From Actinomycetes bacterium (GTDB lineage: Bacteria; Actinomycetota; Actinomycetes; S36-B12; UBA10799): 9,845 nt of DNA. Below, piece by piece: positions 1-8,218 of the stretch. The position numbers and the translations under genes were made by a program. Within the stretch, counting starts at the first letter, position 1. Each line of letters begins with the position of its first letter. The notes beneath the pieces were generated by a model that searched no databases, was not told where the DNA came from, and saw only the letters and a program-made list of their open reading frames with translations. The stretch is from assembly GCA_029779995.1 (NCBI GenBank), contig JAKOZM010000470.1, positions 1 to 9,845 on the forward strand, written 5' to 3'.

Positions 1-37
1 GCCTAGGGTGGAGACATCGTGAGAGGGGTAAACAGTC

Positions 38-424
38 ATGCGTGACGACTTGGGAAAGGTACTGATCGCCAGCCAGCAGGACATCGATGCCATGCCCTGG
101 TCCTCGCCCTTGCCGGGCGTTCATCAGAAGGTGCTCTGGCAGTCTGGGGACACCACTCTCGGGCTCATGCGCATCGATGCGGGCCATGAGAACCCGGCAC
201 ATGTGCACCACGCCGCCCATCACCACATCCTGGTGTTGGAGGGCGAGTCGACCATGCTGGGCAAGCGGGTTGGTCCGGGTGCTTACGTGTACATCCCGCC
301 CACGGTGGCGCACGCGGTGACCGATGTGAGTGAGGGCGGGTGCACGTTCTTCTACACCTACCGGCCGCTCGAGCACTCCCACGAGGAGTCGCCGCTGCAT
401 CCCGAGCACGGCGGAGTCGTCTAG
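38..424 (+). CDS. Small single-domain cupin protein
   Basis: A 128-residue protein that is essentially one cupin (double-stranded beta-barrel) domain. The metal site can be read directly: H55-x-H57 and H62 (first cupin motif), then P87-x4-H92 (second motif) after the turn glycine G81, giving a 3- or 4-His metal centre of the kind that usually holds Fe, Mn, Ni or Zn. The region around residues 64-70 (ILVLEGE) is the typical strand and turn between the motifs. The C-terminal tail is acidic and His-rich (H113, H115, H121, H124). The ATG at 38 has a purine-rich GAGAGGGG (21-28) about 9 bp upstream. There is no signal peptide, so it is probably cytosolic. Single-domain cupins include dioxygenases, isomerases and sensors, and the substrate cannot be told from sequence. 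It is convergent with sdhB and about 400 bp away from it, so no functional link is implied. The family call is firm; the function is unknown. Confidence 0.85.
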   Translation: MRDDLGKVLIASQQDIDAMPWSSPLPGVHQKVLWQSGDTTLGLMRIDAGHENPAHVHHAAHHHILVLEGESTMLGKRVGPGAYVYIPPTVAHAVTDVSEGGCTFFYTYRPLEHSHEESPLHPEHGGVV

Positions 425-641
425 ATACGGCGCGTCCGTTCACCACGATTGGCCAGACGTGGCCTGCGGGGGACACAACGGCCCTTGAAGGTGGTCGGCT
501 TGACACCGGGGGCCCCGGGCGAGCGTGTGACCGTCGGGGGCAACCAGGTGCTTCCTGGCGCCCGTGCTCTTCGCACGAGAGGCTGAGGGCCCATTGCGCC
601 CCGCCCAGGCAGGGCGACTGCTGCGTGCTTGACAGCGGTAC

Positions 642-658
642 CTGGAAAACTCCGCACG
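642..658 (+). repeat. Solitary copy of the GGAAAACTCCGCA motif
   Basis: CTGGAAAACTCCGCACG here is identical over 17 bp to the reverse complement of 765-781, and shares its 13-bp core with the direct copy at 739-751. It has no inverted partner close by. It could be one unit of a dispersed intergenic repeat or a protein-binding half-site. In RNA it could compete with the left arm of the hairpin for pairing with the right arm. Confidence 0.7.
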
Positions 659-738
659 TTCTCGGCCGTGAGCGGGCTCCGTGCGGCGAAACACTGATCA
701 AATACCCGATTTAGGGTGATTTGTCCCGGCCCGATTCC

Positions 739-779
739 GGAAAACTCCGCATGAGATCACATCGCGTGCGGAGTTTTCC
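739..779. terminator. 13-bp perfect inverted repeat between convergent genes
   Basis: GGAAAACTCCGCA (739-751) pairs perfectly with TGCGGAGTTTTCC (767-779). The stem continues inward through T752/G766, G753/C765, one mismatch (A754/G764), then G755/C763, A756/T762 and T757/A761, leaving only the CAC loop at 758-760. It begins 45 bp past the sdhB stop. Either strand could form it, so it could end transcription from both convergent genes. No T-run follows it on either strand, so it would be an atypical, I-shaped terminator like those proposed in actinobacteria. Because its arms recur at 642-658, it may instead be a repeat element or an operator. The structure is certain; the role is inferred. 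Confidence 0.55.
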
Positions 780-823
780 AGAAGTAACGGACGTTCCCGC
801 CAAAGCAGCGTCGGTGAAAACGG

Positions 824-1557
824 TTAGCTGCGGCGGAACATCAACGCGCGCTTGACTTCCTGAATCGCTTTCGTGACCTCGATCCCACGCGGGCACGCAT
901 CCGTGCAGTTGAAGGTGGTCCGGCAGCGCCACACGCCTTCCTTGCTGTTGAGGATGTCCAGGCGCACATCCGCCCCGGCGTCGCGGGAGTCGAAGATGAA
1001 CCGGTGGGCACCCACGATGGCCTGTGGACCGAAGTACTGGCCATCGCTCCAGAAGACCGGGCAACTGGTCGTGCAGCACGCGCACAGGATGCACTTGGTG
1101 GTGTCGTCGAAGATCGCTCGGTCCTCGGCTGACTGCAGGCGCTCCTTGGCGGGCTCATGACCTGCGGGGATCAGGAACGGCATGACGTCCCTGTAGGCAT
1201 TGAAGAAGGGCTCCATGTCGACGACCAGATCCTTCTCCAGAGGCAATCCCTTGATGGCCTCCACGATCACGGGCTTCTTGATGTTGAGGTCCTTGATCAG
1301 GGTCTTGCACGCGAGTCGATTGCGGCCATTGATCCGCATCGCGTCCGAGCCGCAGATGCCGTGGGCGCAGGACCGCCGAAACGTCAGCGTGCCGTCGATC
1401 TCGTCCTTGATCCGCTGCAGGACGGTGAGCACCCGGTCAGTCGGCAGAGCCTGCAGCGAGTACTCCTCGTAGTGCGGAGCCTCGTCGGTCTCGGGGATGA
1501 AACGCGCGATCTTGAAGGTGACGTCCAGGCGCTGGATGGTCTCAGGAGTGGCAGTCA

Positions 1558-1558
<1 letters not shown>
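824..1558 (-). CDS. sdhB: Succinate dehydrogenase iron-sulfur subunit SdhB
   Basis: The 244-residue electron-transfer subunit of complex II passes electrons from FAD in SdhA through three Fe-S clusters to quinone at the membrane anchor. The N-terminal ferredoxin domain (about 10-110) has the [2Fe-2S] ligands C64, C69, D72 and C84; Asp at the third position also occurs in E. coli SdhB, so it is not a defect. The C-terminal domain has C156-x2-C159-x2-C162 plus C222 for [4Fe-4S], and C166, C212 and C218 for [3Fe-4S]. The quinone-side sequence CPVFW (166-170) resembles my recollection of mycobacterial SdhB; the second Trp of E. coli (CPSFWW) is Ser here. Its ATG shares one base with the sdhA stop (TGATG), which suggests translational coupling. 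It is the last gene of sdhCDAB, and an inverted repeat lies downstream. Confidence 0.97.
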
Positions 1559-3306
<1,748 letters not shown>

Positions 3307-3314
3307 TGATTACC

Positions 3315-3716
3315 TCAGCTGATGGTCGGGTCGAAGGTGAAGATCACGAGCGTGCCCAGTGCAATCGTGAAAACAGTGGCGGTCACCAGCGCGGCCTTGA
3401 GCCAGAACCGGGTCTGGTCGCGCTCGGAGTAGTCGTTGATGATGGTCCGCAACCCGTTGGCGCCGTGCAGCATGGCCAGCCACAGTTGCAGCAGGTCCCA
3501 GACCTGCCAGAAGGGGCTGCTCCAGCGGCCTGCGACGAAGGCGAAATTGATGCGCTGCACCCCGCCGTCGAGGATGTTCATGATCAGTAGGTGACCCAGC
3601 ACGAGGAAGACCAGCAGGATGCCGGAGACCCGCATGAAGATCCAGGACCACATCTCGTAGTTGGTGCGGCCACCGCTGCGGGCGACCTTAGGGGCGTTGA
3701 GGGCCGGTGCGCTCAT
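3315..3716 (-). CDS. sdhD: Succinate dehydrogenase membrane anchor SdhD
   Basis: This 133-residue hydrophobic subunit, with SdhC, anchors complex II in the cytoplasmic membrane and forms the quinone and heme b site. There are three predicted membrane segments: about 24-47, 68-90 and 105-127. The motif H84-G-A-N-G-L-R in the second segment matches the family's H-x3-G pattern (E. coli SdhD H71), so H84 is the likely axial heme ligand. N94-D95-Y96 just after it corresponds to the D-Y pair near the quinone site of E. coli SdhD. I chose the ATG at 3716 over the longer upstream frame because it overlaps the sdhC stop by 4 bp (ATGA) and has GGGAG (3729-3725) 8 bp upstream. The short N-terminus before the first helix is polar and Ala/Pro-rich, as expected for a cytoplasmic tail. 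Confidence 0.92.
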   Translation of the reverse strand: MSAPALNAPKVARSGGRTNYEMWSWIFMRVSGILLVFLVLGHLLIMNILDGGVQRINFAFVAGRWSSPFWQVWDLLQLWLAMLHGANGLRTIINDYSERDQTRFWLKAALVTATVFTIALGTLVIFTFDPTIS

Positions 3717-4108
3717 GACGTGCTCCCGAACAGGGACTCGACGGTGTGGATCAGCATGAAGTAGGCGCCGGGCACCATCAGGACCACCCAGATGCCGACG
3801 ATCACCCAGGTCATCTGCCGCTGGACGCGCGGACCCCTGCTCCAGAAGTCGACCAGGATGATCCGGATCCCGTTCAGAGCATGGAAGAGAACAGCACCCA
3901 CCAGCCCGACCTCCATGAGGTTGACGAGTGGCGTCTTGTAGGTCGCGATGACCTCGTCGTAGGCATTGGGTGAGACCCGCACCAGGGCGGTGTCCAACAC
4001 GTGAACGAGCAGGAAGAAGAAGACGGCCACGCCGGTGATCCGGTGGGCCACCCAGGTCCACATCCCCTCGTGTCCCCGGTAGAGCGTGCCGACTGAAGCG
4101 CTGGGCAC
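3713..4108 (-). CDS. sdhC: Succinate dehydrogenase cytochrome b556 subunit SdhC
   Basis: The first gene of the operon encodes the 131-residue partner anchor of SdhD. Three membrane segments are predicted (about 20-43, 64-86 and 100-122). H22-R23-I-T-G at the start of helix 1 matches the HRxTG signature of the family. H76-A-L-N-G-I-R in helix 2 parallels the SdhD motif and is the likely second heme b ligand. The frame is open back to an ATG at 4126, but that codon has no Shine-Dalgarno. The GTG at 4108 lies 5 bp after AGGGAGG (4120-4114) and gives the N-terminus MPSASVGTLY, so I use it. The stop overlaps sdhD by 4 bp. In other bacteria this subunit and SdhD form the proximal quinone site with SdhB; here that is inferred from homology. 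Confidence 0.92.
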   Translation of the reverse strand: MPSASVGTLYRGHEGMWTWVAHRITGVAVFFFLLVHVLDTALVRVSPNAYDEVIATYKTPLVNLMEVGLVGAVLFHALNGIRIILVDFWSRGPRVQRQMTWVIVGIWVVLMVPGAYFMLIHTVESLFGSTS

Positions 4109-4113
4109 TGGTA

Positions 4114-4120
4114 CCTCCCT
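4114..4120 (-). promoter_or_regulatory. Ribosome-binding site that sets the sdhC start
   Basis: On the minus strand AGGGAGG is followed by the 5-bp spacer TACCA and then GTG at 4108. This near-perfect anti-16S match decides the sdhC start. It would lie inside the coding region if translation began at the upstream ATG (4126). Confidence 0.8.
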
Positions 4121-4141
4121 TGACATGGGTTACGTACTCAA

Positions 4142-4147
4142 ATGCTA
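4142..4147 (-). promoter_or_regulatory. Possible -10 element for the sdhCDAB operon
   Basis: TAGCAT on the minus strand fits the TANNNT pattern of actinobacterial -10 elements. It would place transcription start roughly at 4135, giving a leader of about 27 bases before the sdhC GTG. I find no good -35 hexamer at 16-18 bp upstream (G/C-rich there), so this is tentative. An activator-dependent promoter could look like this. Confidence 0.3.
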
Positions 4148-4276
4148 GTGGTCACCGGGCAGTTCGGGCCGCCCAGCATCCCCTTAGGCCGGAATGTCGG
4201 CATTGCCCCATGGCACATCTACCGCCCTCGTGAGGCGACCTGATCATTGCCGAAACGACACGACGGGCGAGTCTGT

Positions 4277-4306
4277 GTGACAGATCACGTAAGCGTTGCG
4301 TAAGGT
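4277..4306 (+). promoter_or_regulatory. Promoter for the nucleoside-uptake operon
   Basis: The -35 hexamer GTGACA (4277-4282, five of six matches to TTGACA), an 18-bp spacer and the -10 hexamer TAAGGT (4301-4306, fits TANNNT) form a housekeeping sigma-70-like promoter. Transcription would start near 4313, leaving a leader of about 29 bases that contains GGAGG (4333-4337) just before the ATG at 4342. The -35 is part of a dyad, GTGA-CAGA-TCAC (4277-4288), a plausible repressor site. Confidence 0.55.
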
Positions 4307-4341
4307 CGAGGGGAATAAGGTTCCACGTTCATGGAGGACAT

Positions 4342-5430
4342 ATGAAGAAACTGCGTCTTGCCGCGCTCGGTGCGGCAGCTGCTCTGACAATGGCGGCGTG
4401 TGGAAGCGCGCCGTCCGACAGCGGCAGCAGCGCGTCACCCGCGGCATCCGGCTCCAGCGACTTCCTGGCCTGCATGGTCTCTGACGCCGGTGGTATCGAC
4501 GACCGCTCGTTCAACGCCTCGGCCTACAAGGGTGTGCAGGACGCCGTCGCGGAGTTCGGGATCACGGACAAGTTCCTGGAGTCCAAGAGCCAGACCGACT
4601 ACGCCCCGAACATCAACAGCCTCGTCAACGACGACTGCGGCATCATCATCACGGTCGGCTTCCTGATGGAGGACGCGACCAAGGAAGCTGCGACGCAGAA
4701 CCCCGAGGAGAAGTTCGCGATCGTGGACGCTGCCAGCGACCCGGCGATCGACAACATGAAGGGCCTGGTGTTCAACACCGCCCAGTCCTCCTTCCTGGCC
4801 GGCTACCTGGCGGCAGGCATGAGCGAGACCGGCAAGGTGGCCACCTACGGCGGCCTGGCGATCCCCTCGGTGACCTCCTTCATGGACGGCTACTGGGAGG
4901 GCGTGCAGTACTACAACACCGAGAACGGCACCAACGTCGAGGTGCTTGGCTGGGACCAGAACAAGCCTGATGCAGGATCGTTCGCCGGTGGTTTCGACGA
5001 CCAGGCCAAGGGCCAGCAGCTGGCCAAGAACTTCATCCAGCAGGGTGCTGACATCATCTTCCCGGTCGCGGGTCCGGTGGGTCTGGGATCGGCCAAGGAA
5101 GCCCAGTCGACGGGCAAGGCCGCCATCATCTGGGTGGACAGCGACGGCTACGAGTCCGCACCGCAGTACAAGGACGTGTTCCTGTCCTCGGTCCTGAAGA
5201 AGATCGACGTGGCTGTGACCGACACCATCGACGCGACCATCAACGGTGAGTTCAGCAACGAGGACTACATCGGCACGCTGGAGAACGACGGCACCGGCCT
5301 CGCGCCGTTCCACGACTTCGAAAGCCAGGTTCCGCAGGAGCTGAAGGATCAGTTGGAGACGATCAAGGCGGGGATCATCGATGGCTCCATCGAGGTGACC
5401 TCACCGAACCAGCCTAAAGCGGCTAGCTGA
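4342..5430 (+). CDS. BMP-family substrate-binding lipoprotein of a nucleoside ABC importer
   Basis: A 362-residue extracytoplasmic binding protein. The signal peptide has a basic start (KKLR), a hydrophobic stretch (7-17) and the lipobox M17-A-A-C20; C20 would be lipidated, tethering the protein to the outer face of the membrane. A Ser/Ala-rich linker (21-37) follows. The BMP/PnrA fold (about 39-350) starts with CMVSDAGGIDDRSFN, the hallmark that in relatives contributes to the purine-nucleoside pocket. The family includes Treponema PnrA, B. subtilis NupN (YufN) and lactococcal BmpA. GGAGG sits 4 bp before the ATG. It is the first gene of the operon, and its product would deliver nucleosides to the two permeases encoded downstream. 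The family is very secure and nucleoside substrate is well supported by the linked cdd gene; which nucleoside is preferred is not visible. Some annotations name such proteins 'basic membrane protein'. Confidence 0.93.
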   Translation: MKKLRLAALGAAAALTMAACGSAPSDSGSSASPAASGSSDFLACMVSDAGGIDDRSFNASAYKGVQDAVAEFGITDKFLESKSQTDYAPNINSLVNDDCGIIITVGFLMEDATKEAATQNPEEKFAIVDAASDPAIDNMKGLVFNTAQSSFLAGYLAAGMSETGKVATYGGLAIPSVTSFMDGYWEGVQYYNTENGTNVEVLGWDQNKPDAGSFAGGFDDQAKGQQLAKNFIQQGADIIFPVAGPVGLGSAKEAQSTGKAAIIWVDSDGYESAPQYKDVFLSSVLKKIDVAVTDTIDATINGEFSNEDYIGTLENDGTGLAPFHDFESQVPQELKDQLETIKAGIIDGSIEVTSPNQPKAAS

Positions 5431-5441
5431 GTCTGCTGTAG

Positions 5442-5485
5442 CGATGAGGGGTCCAGGCGCTGCGCTTGGGCCCCTCATCGTCTTT
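5442..5485 (+). terminator. Long intercistronic hairpin, probable partial terminator
   Basis: CGATGAGGGG (5442-5451) pairs perfectly with CCCCTCATCG (5471-5480). Seven more inner pairs, including two G-T wobbles (T5452/G5470 to C5458/G5464), leave the loop GCTGC (5459-5463). A short T-rich tail, TCTTT (5481-5485), follows. It sits 11 bp after the stop of the binding-protein gene and before the ATPase ribosome-binding site. No separate promoter is evident for the ATPase, so it probably attenuates readthrough or protects the upstream mRNA 3' end, keeping the binding protein in excess over the membrane complex. Confidence 0.75.
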
Positions 5486-5502
5486 CGAGCCAGGAGGGCC
5501 TG

Positions 5503-7005
5503 ATGAAACTCGAATTGCGCAACATCACGAAGAAGTTCGGCGACTTCGCGGCCAATGAGGACATCTCCCTGACCGTCAACCCGGGCGAGATCGTTGCCCT
5601 GCTGGGGGAGAACGGAGCCGGGAAGTCGACGTTGATGAACGTCGTCTACGGCCTGCTCGAACCCACCAGCGGGGAGATTCTCGTCAACGACGTCGTCGAG
5701 GACTTCCAAGGCCCCGGTGACGCGATCACCGCCGGGATCGGCATGGTGCACCAGCACTTCATGCTCGTACCGCCCTTCACCGTGGCTGAGAACGTGATGC
5801 TCGGCCACGAACACACCAAGGGCATGTTCCTCGACCTGGAGACTGCCCGGTCCGAGGTGCGTCGCGTCAGTGAGGCCTACAACCTCCACGTCGACCCCGA
5901 CGCCCTGGTGGAGGAACTGCCGGTCGGTGTCCAGCAGCGCGTGGAGATCATCAAGGCCCTCGTGCGTGATGCCGGTGTCCTGATCCTCGACGAACCCACT
6001 GCCGTGCTCACGCCGCAGGAGACCGACGAGTTGCTGGACATCATGCGTGGCCTCAAGGCCAAGGGCACCAGCATCGTGTTCATCTCCCACAAACTGCGCG
6101 AGGTGCGCGCGGCCGCTGACCGCATCGTCGTGATCCGGCGGGGCCGGGTGGTCGGTGAAGCGACGCCGGAAGCCACCCAGGCCGAACTGGCGGGCATGAT
6201 GGTGGGCCGCGAGGTCAGCCTGACTGTCGATAAACCACCGGCCAATCCAGGGGCCCCGGTCCTGTCGCTGAAGGAGGTCTCCGCCGCTGACCTCGAGGGG
6301 CGCCCCATCCTGCGCGAGCTCACCTTCGACGTGCGTGCCGGGGAGATCCTGGGCGTGGCCGGTGTGCAGGGCAATGGCCAGACCGAACTTGCCCAGGTTC
6401 TGACGGGCCTTTTCGAAGGTGAGGTGCTGGGGTCCATCACGCTGGACGGCACTGAGATCACCGGAAAGGATCCCCGTGACATCCTTGACTCAGGGCTCGG
6501 CTACGTCCCCGAGGACCGTGAGCACGACGGCCTGATCGGGTCGTTCACCGTTACCGAGAACCTCGTCCTGGACCAGGTGAGCAACGCCCCGTACTCATCG
6601 GGTGGTGTGCTCAAGAACTCCGTCATCGACCGCACGGCCGTCGAGCTCATCGAGGAGTTCGACGTGCGCACCCAAGGCGCGAAGGCGCCTGTTTCCTCGC
6701 TGTCCGGGGGCAACAAGCAGAAGGTCGTCATGGCTCGCGAGATGTCGCGCGAACTGCGCGTGCTCGTTGCCGCCCAACCCACCCGCGGTGTGGATGTCGG
6801 ATCCATCGAGTTCCTGCATAAGCGCATCGTCGCTGAACGCGAGCGAGGCGCCGCGGTGCTCATCATCAGCAGCGAACTCGACGAGATCTATGCACTGGCC
6901 GACCGAATCGCGGTGATGTACCGGGGGGCCATCATCGGGATGGTCGGCCCCGATACCTCCCGCGACGATATGGGCCTTCTCATGGCGGGAGTGACCAATG
7001 ACTGA
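5503..7005 (+). CDS. Nucleoside ABC transporter ATP-binding protein (two fused domains)
   Basis: A 500-residue ATPase with two ABC domains in tandem, as in the B. subtilis NupO (YufO), lactococcal NupA and RbsA type of importers. It energises transport from the cytoplasmic face. Domain 1 (about 3-240) has Walker A GENGAGKST (35-43), Q-loop Q84, signature VGVQQRVEI (141-149, the variant usual here), Walker B with ILDEPT (161-166) and switch His196. Domain 2 (about 253-500) has a Walker A without Lys or Ser/Thr (GVQGNGQTE, 287-295), a canonical LSGGNKQ signature (400-406), and AAQPTRG (423-429) where LDEPT would stand. This asymmetry is normal in the family and implies that one ATP site is catalytically weak. 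The ATG at 5503 follows AGGAGG (5492-5497) by 5 bp. The 3' end overlaps the next gene by 8 bp. Confidence 0.95.
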   Translation: MKLELRNITKKFGDFAANEDISLTVNPGEIVALLGENGAGKSTLMNVVYGLLEPTSGEILVNDVVEDFQGPGDAITAGIGMVHQHFMLVPPFTVAENVMLGHEHTKGMFLDLETARSEVRRVSEAYNLHVDPDALVEELPVGVQQRVEIIKALVRDAGVLILDEPTAVLTPQETDELLDIMRGLKAKGTSIVFISHKLREVRAAADRIVVIRRGRVVGEATPEATQAELAGMMVGREVSLTVDKPPANPGAPVLSLKEVSAADLEGRPILRELTFDVRAGEILGVAGVQGNGQTELAQVLTGLFEGEVLGSITLDGTEITGKDPRDILDSGLGYVPEDREHDGLIGSFTVTENLVLDQVSNAPYSSGGVLKNSVIDRTAVELIEEFDVRTQGAKAPVSSLSGGNKQKVVMAREMSRELRVLVAAQPTRGVDVGSIEFLHKRIVAERERGAAVLIISSELDEIYALADRIAVMYRGAIIGMVGPDTSRDDMGLLMAGVTND

Positions 7006-8218
7006 CACAGCCACCAAACCGGACGCGCAACCAGCCAAGCAGCCGAACCGCTTGCGGACTGCGATGAGTGGCACGGCGGGAATCACCTTCCTGTCGATCG
7101 TGATGGCGCTGGTGATCGGGGCGATCTTCATCGCGCTCTCCGACCCCGCCGTTCAAGAGGCGAGCAGCTACTTCTTCTCCAAGCCCCTGGACACGATCAG
7201 TGCGGCCTGGACGGCAGTGGTCGAGGCCTACAAGGCGCTGCTCACCGGCATGCTGTTCAACCCGGAGGCGACCAGTCTGGTCAACGCACTGAAGCCGTTG
7301 AGCGAGACGATCACCATGGCCACCCCACTGATCCTCGGCGGTCTGTCCGTCGCGCTGGCCTTCCGTGCAGGTCTGTTCAACATTGGCGCCGAGGGCCAGA
7401 TCATCCTGGGTGCCGTCTTCGCCTCCTACATCGGTTTCACGTTCGATCTGCCGGTGATCGTCCACCTGCTGCTGGCCGTCATCGGCGCCTTCGTCGGCGG
7501 TGCGATCTGGGGTGGTATCGCAGGCTTCCTGAAGGCCAAGACCGGCGCCCATGAGGTCATCACGACGATCATGCTCAACTGGATCGCGATCTACCTGGTC
7601 GCGTGGTTGCTCACGAAATCCTGGTTCCTGCGCCCGGGTCGGCAGGATCCCATCAGTCCGCCGGTCAACCCCAACGCCGAGTACCCGACGATCATCGACC
7701 AGTGGCGGGTGCACGCCGGCATCCTGGTCGCGATCGCGTGTGCGGCAGGCGTGGCCTGGCTGCTGGACAAGTCCACTCTCGGCTTCCAGTTCCGGGCCGT
7801 CGGTGCCAACGCCAGTGCTGCCCGCACCGCAGGCATGAACGTGTCGCGGATGTACCTGCTGGTGATGCTGATCGCCGGTGGCCTGGCTGGTCTGGCCGGT
7901 AGCGCGCAGGTCCTCGGCACGGAGAAGTCACTGTCCGGCGGGATCTCCGCCGGCATCGGGTTCGACGCCATCACCGTGGCCCTGTTGGGCCGGGCCAACC
8001 CCTGGGGGGTGGTCGCGGCCGGACTGCTGTTCGGTGGTCTGCGCGCGGGTGGTCTCAACATGCAGACTTCGACCGGCACGCCGATCGACATCGTGCTGGT
8101 CATCCAAGCCCTGATCGTGCTGTTCATCGCGGCACCACCATTAGTCAGATCGGTGTTCCGCCTGCCGGAGACGGGCAAGGGCGGCTTCATGGAGACCGCG
8201 AAGGGATGGAACGGATGA
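6998..8218 (+). CDS. Nucleoside ABC transporter permease 1
   Basis: A 406-residue integral membrane protein of the branched-chain amino acid/ribose permease superfamily (BPD_transp_2), NupP (YufP)-like. It has a hydrophilic N-terminus (1-27), a first membrane segment (about 28-47), an outer loop, then a cluster of helices from about 105 to 210 containing FNIGAEGQIILGA (127-139), the conserved core motif of these permeases. More helices follow at about 240-256 and 285-380. The cytoplasmic segment RAVGANASAARTAGM (266-280) is the likely coupling loop that docks on the ATPase. The start overlaps the ATPase stop by 8 bp, with only a weak GGCGGGAG upstream, so coupled translation is likely. Its stop overlaps the second permease gene (ATGA). 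It should form a heterodimeric channel with permease 2. The substrate is inferred from the operon. Confidence 0.92.
   Translation: MTDTATKPDAQPAKQPNRLRTAMSGTAGITFLSIVMALVIGAIFIALSDPAVQEASSYFFSKPLDTISAAWTAVVEAYKALLTGMLFNPEATSLVNALKPLSETITMATPLILGGLSVALAFRAGLFNIGAEGQIILGAVFASYIGFTFDLPVIVHLLLAVIGAFVGGAIWGGIAGFLKAKTGAHEVITTIMLNWIAIYLVAWLLTKSWFLRPGRQDPISPPVNPNAEYPTIIDQWRVHAGILVAIACAAGVAWLLDKSTLGFQFRAVGANASAARTAGMNVSRMYLLVMLIAGGLAGLAGSAQVLGTEKSLSGGISAGIGFDAITVALLGRANPWGVVAAGLLFGGLRAGGLNMQTSTGTPIDIVLVIQALIVLFIAAPPLVRSVFRLPETGKGGFMETAKGWNG

Larger units (their letters stand above)
425..823. other. Gene-free intergenic stretch with repeats
   Basis: About 400 bp between the stop codons of the convergent cupin and sdhB genes. 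Open frames exist on both strands, but they are Arg/Pro-rich, lack convincing ribosome-binding sites, resemble no family I know and overlap each other, so I call none of them. What can be seen is a modest hairpin at 535-564 (CCAGG/CCTGG core, G/C-rich outer pairs), an A/T-richer patch at 696-725 with an imperfect dyad (CAAATACCC against GGGTGATTTG), and three copies of a GGAAAACTCCGCA motif listed separately. I see no tRNA or recognised riboswitch. It could hide a small RNA or a decayed gene. Confidence 0.6.

Noticed and set aside
165..714. Open frames on both strands in and around 425-714, up to 178 codons
   Set aside because: They overlap the cupin gene or each other, are rich in Arg, Pro and Ser, have no good ribosome-binding site and match no family I can recognise. 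A small real gene cannot be fully excluded without a homology search.
1306..1368. Loss of one [2Fe-2S] cysteine in SdhB (Asp72)
   Set aside because: E. coli SdhB also has Asp at this ligand position, so the site is normal.
4275..4290. A CRP/GlxR-type cAMP receptor site upstream of the BMP gene
   Set aside because: TGTGA and TCAC are separated by 4 bases rather than the 6 required, so it does not fit the consensus.
4435..5313. A 292-codon open frame on the minus strand opposite the BMP lipoprotein gene
   Set aside because: It is an antisense shadow of a well-conserved gene, with repetitive V/L/H/D/G composition and no recognisable domain.
6361..6810. Defective second ATPase domain (no Walker A Lys, AAQP for LDEP)
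   Set aside because: This degeneration is a normal feature of nucleoside and sugar importer ATPases with fused domains. It is not a mutation or pseudogene sign.
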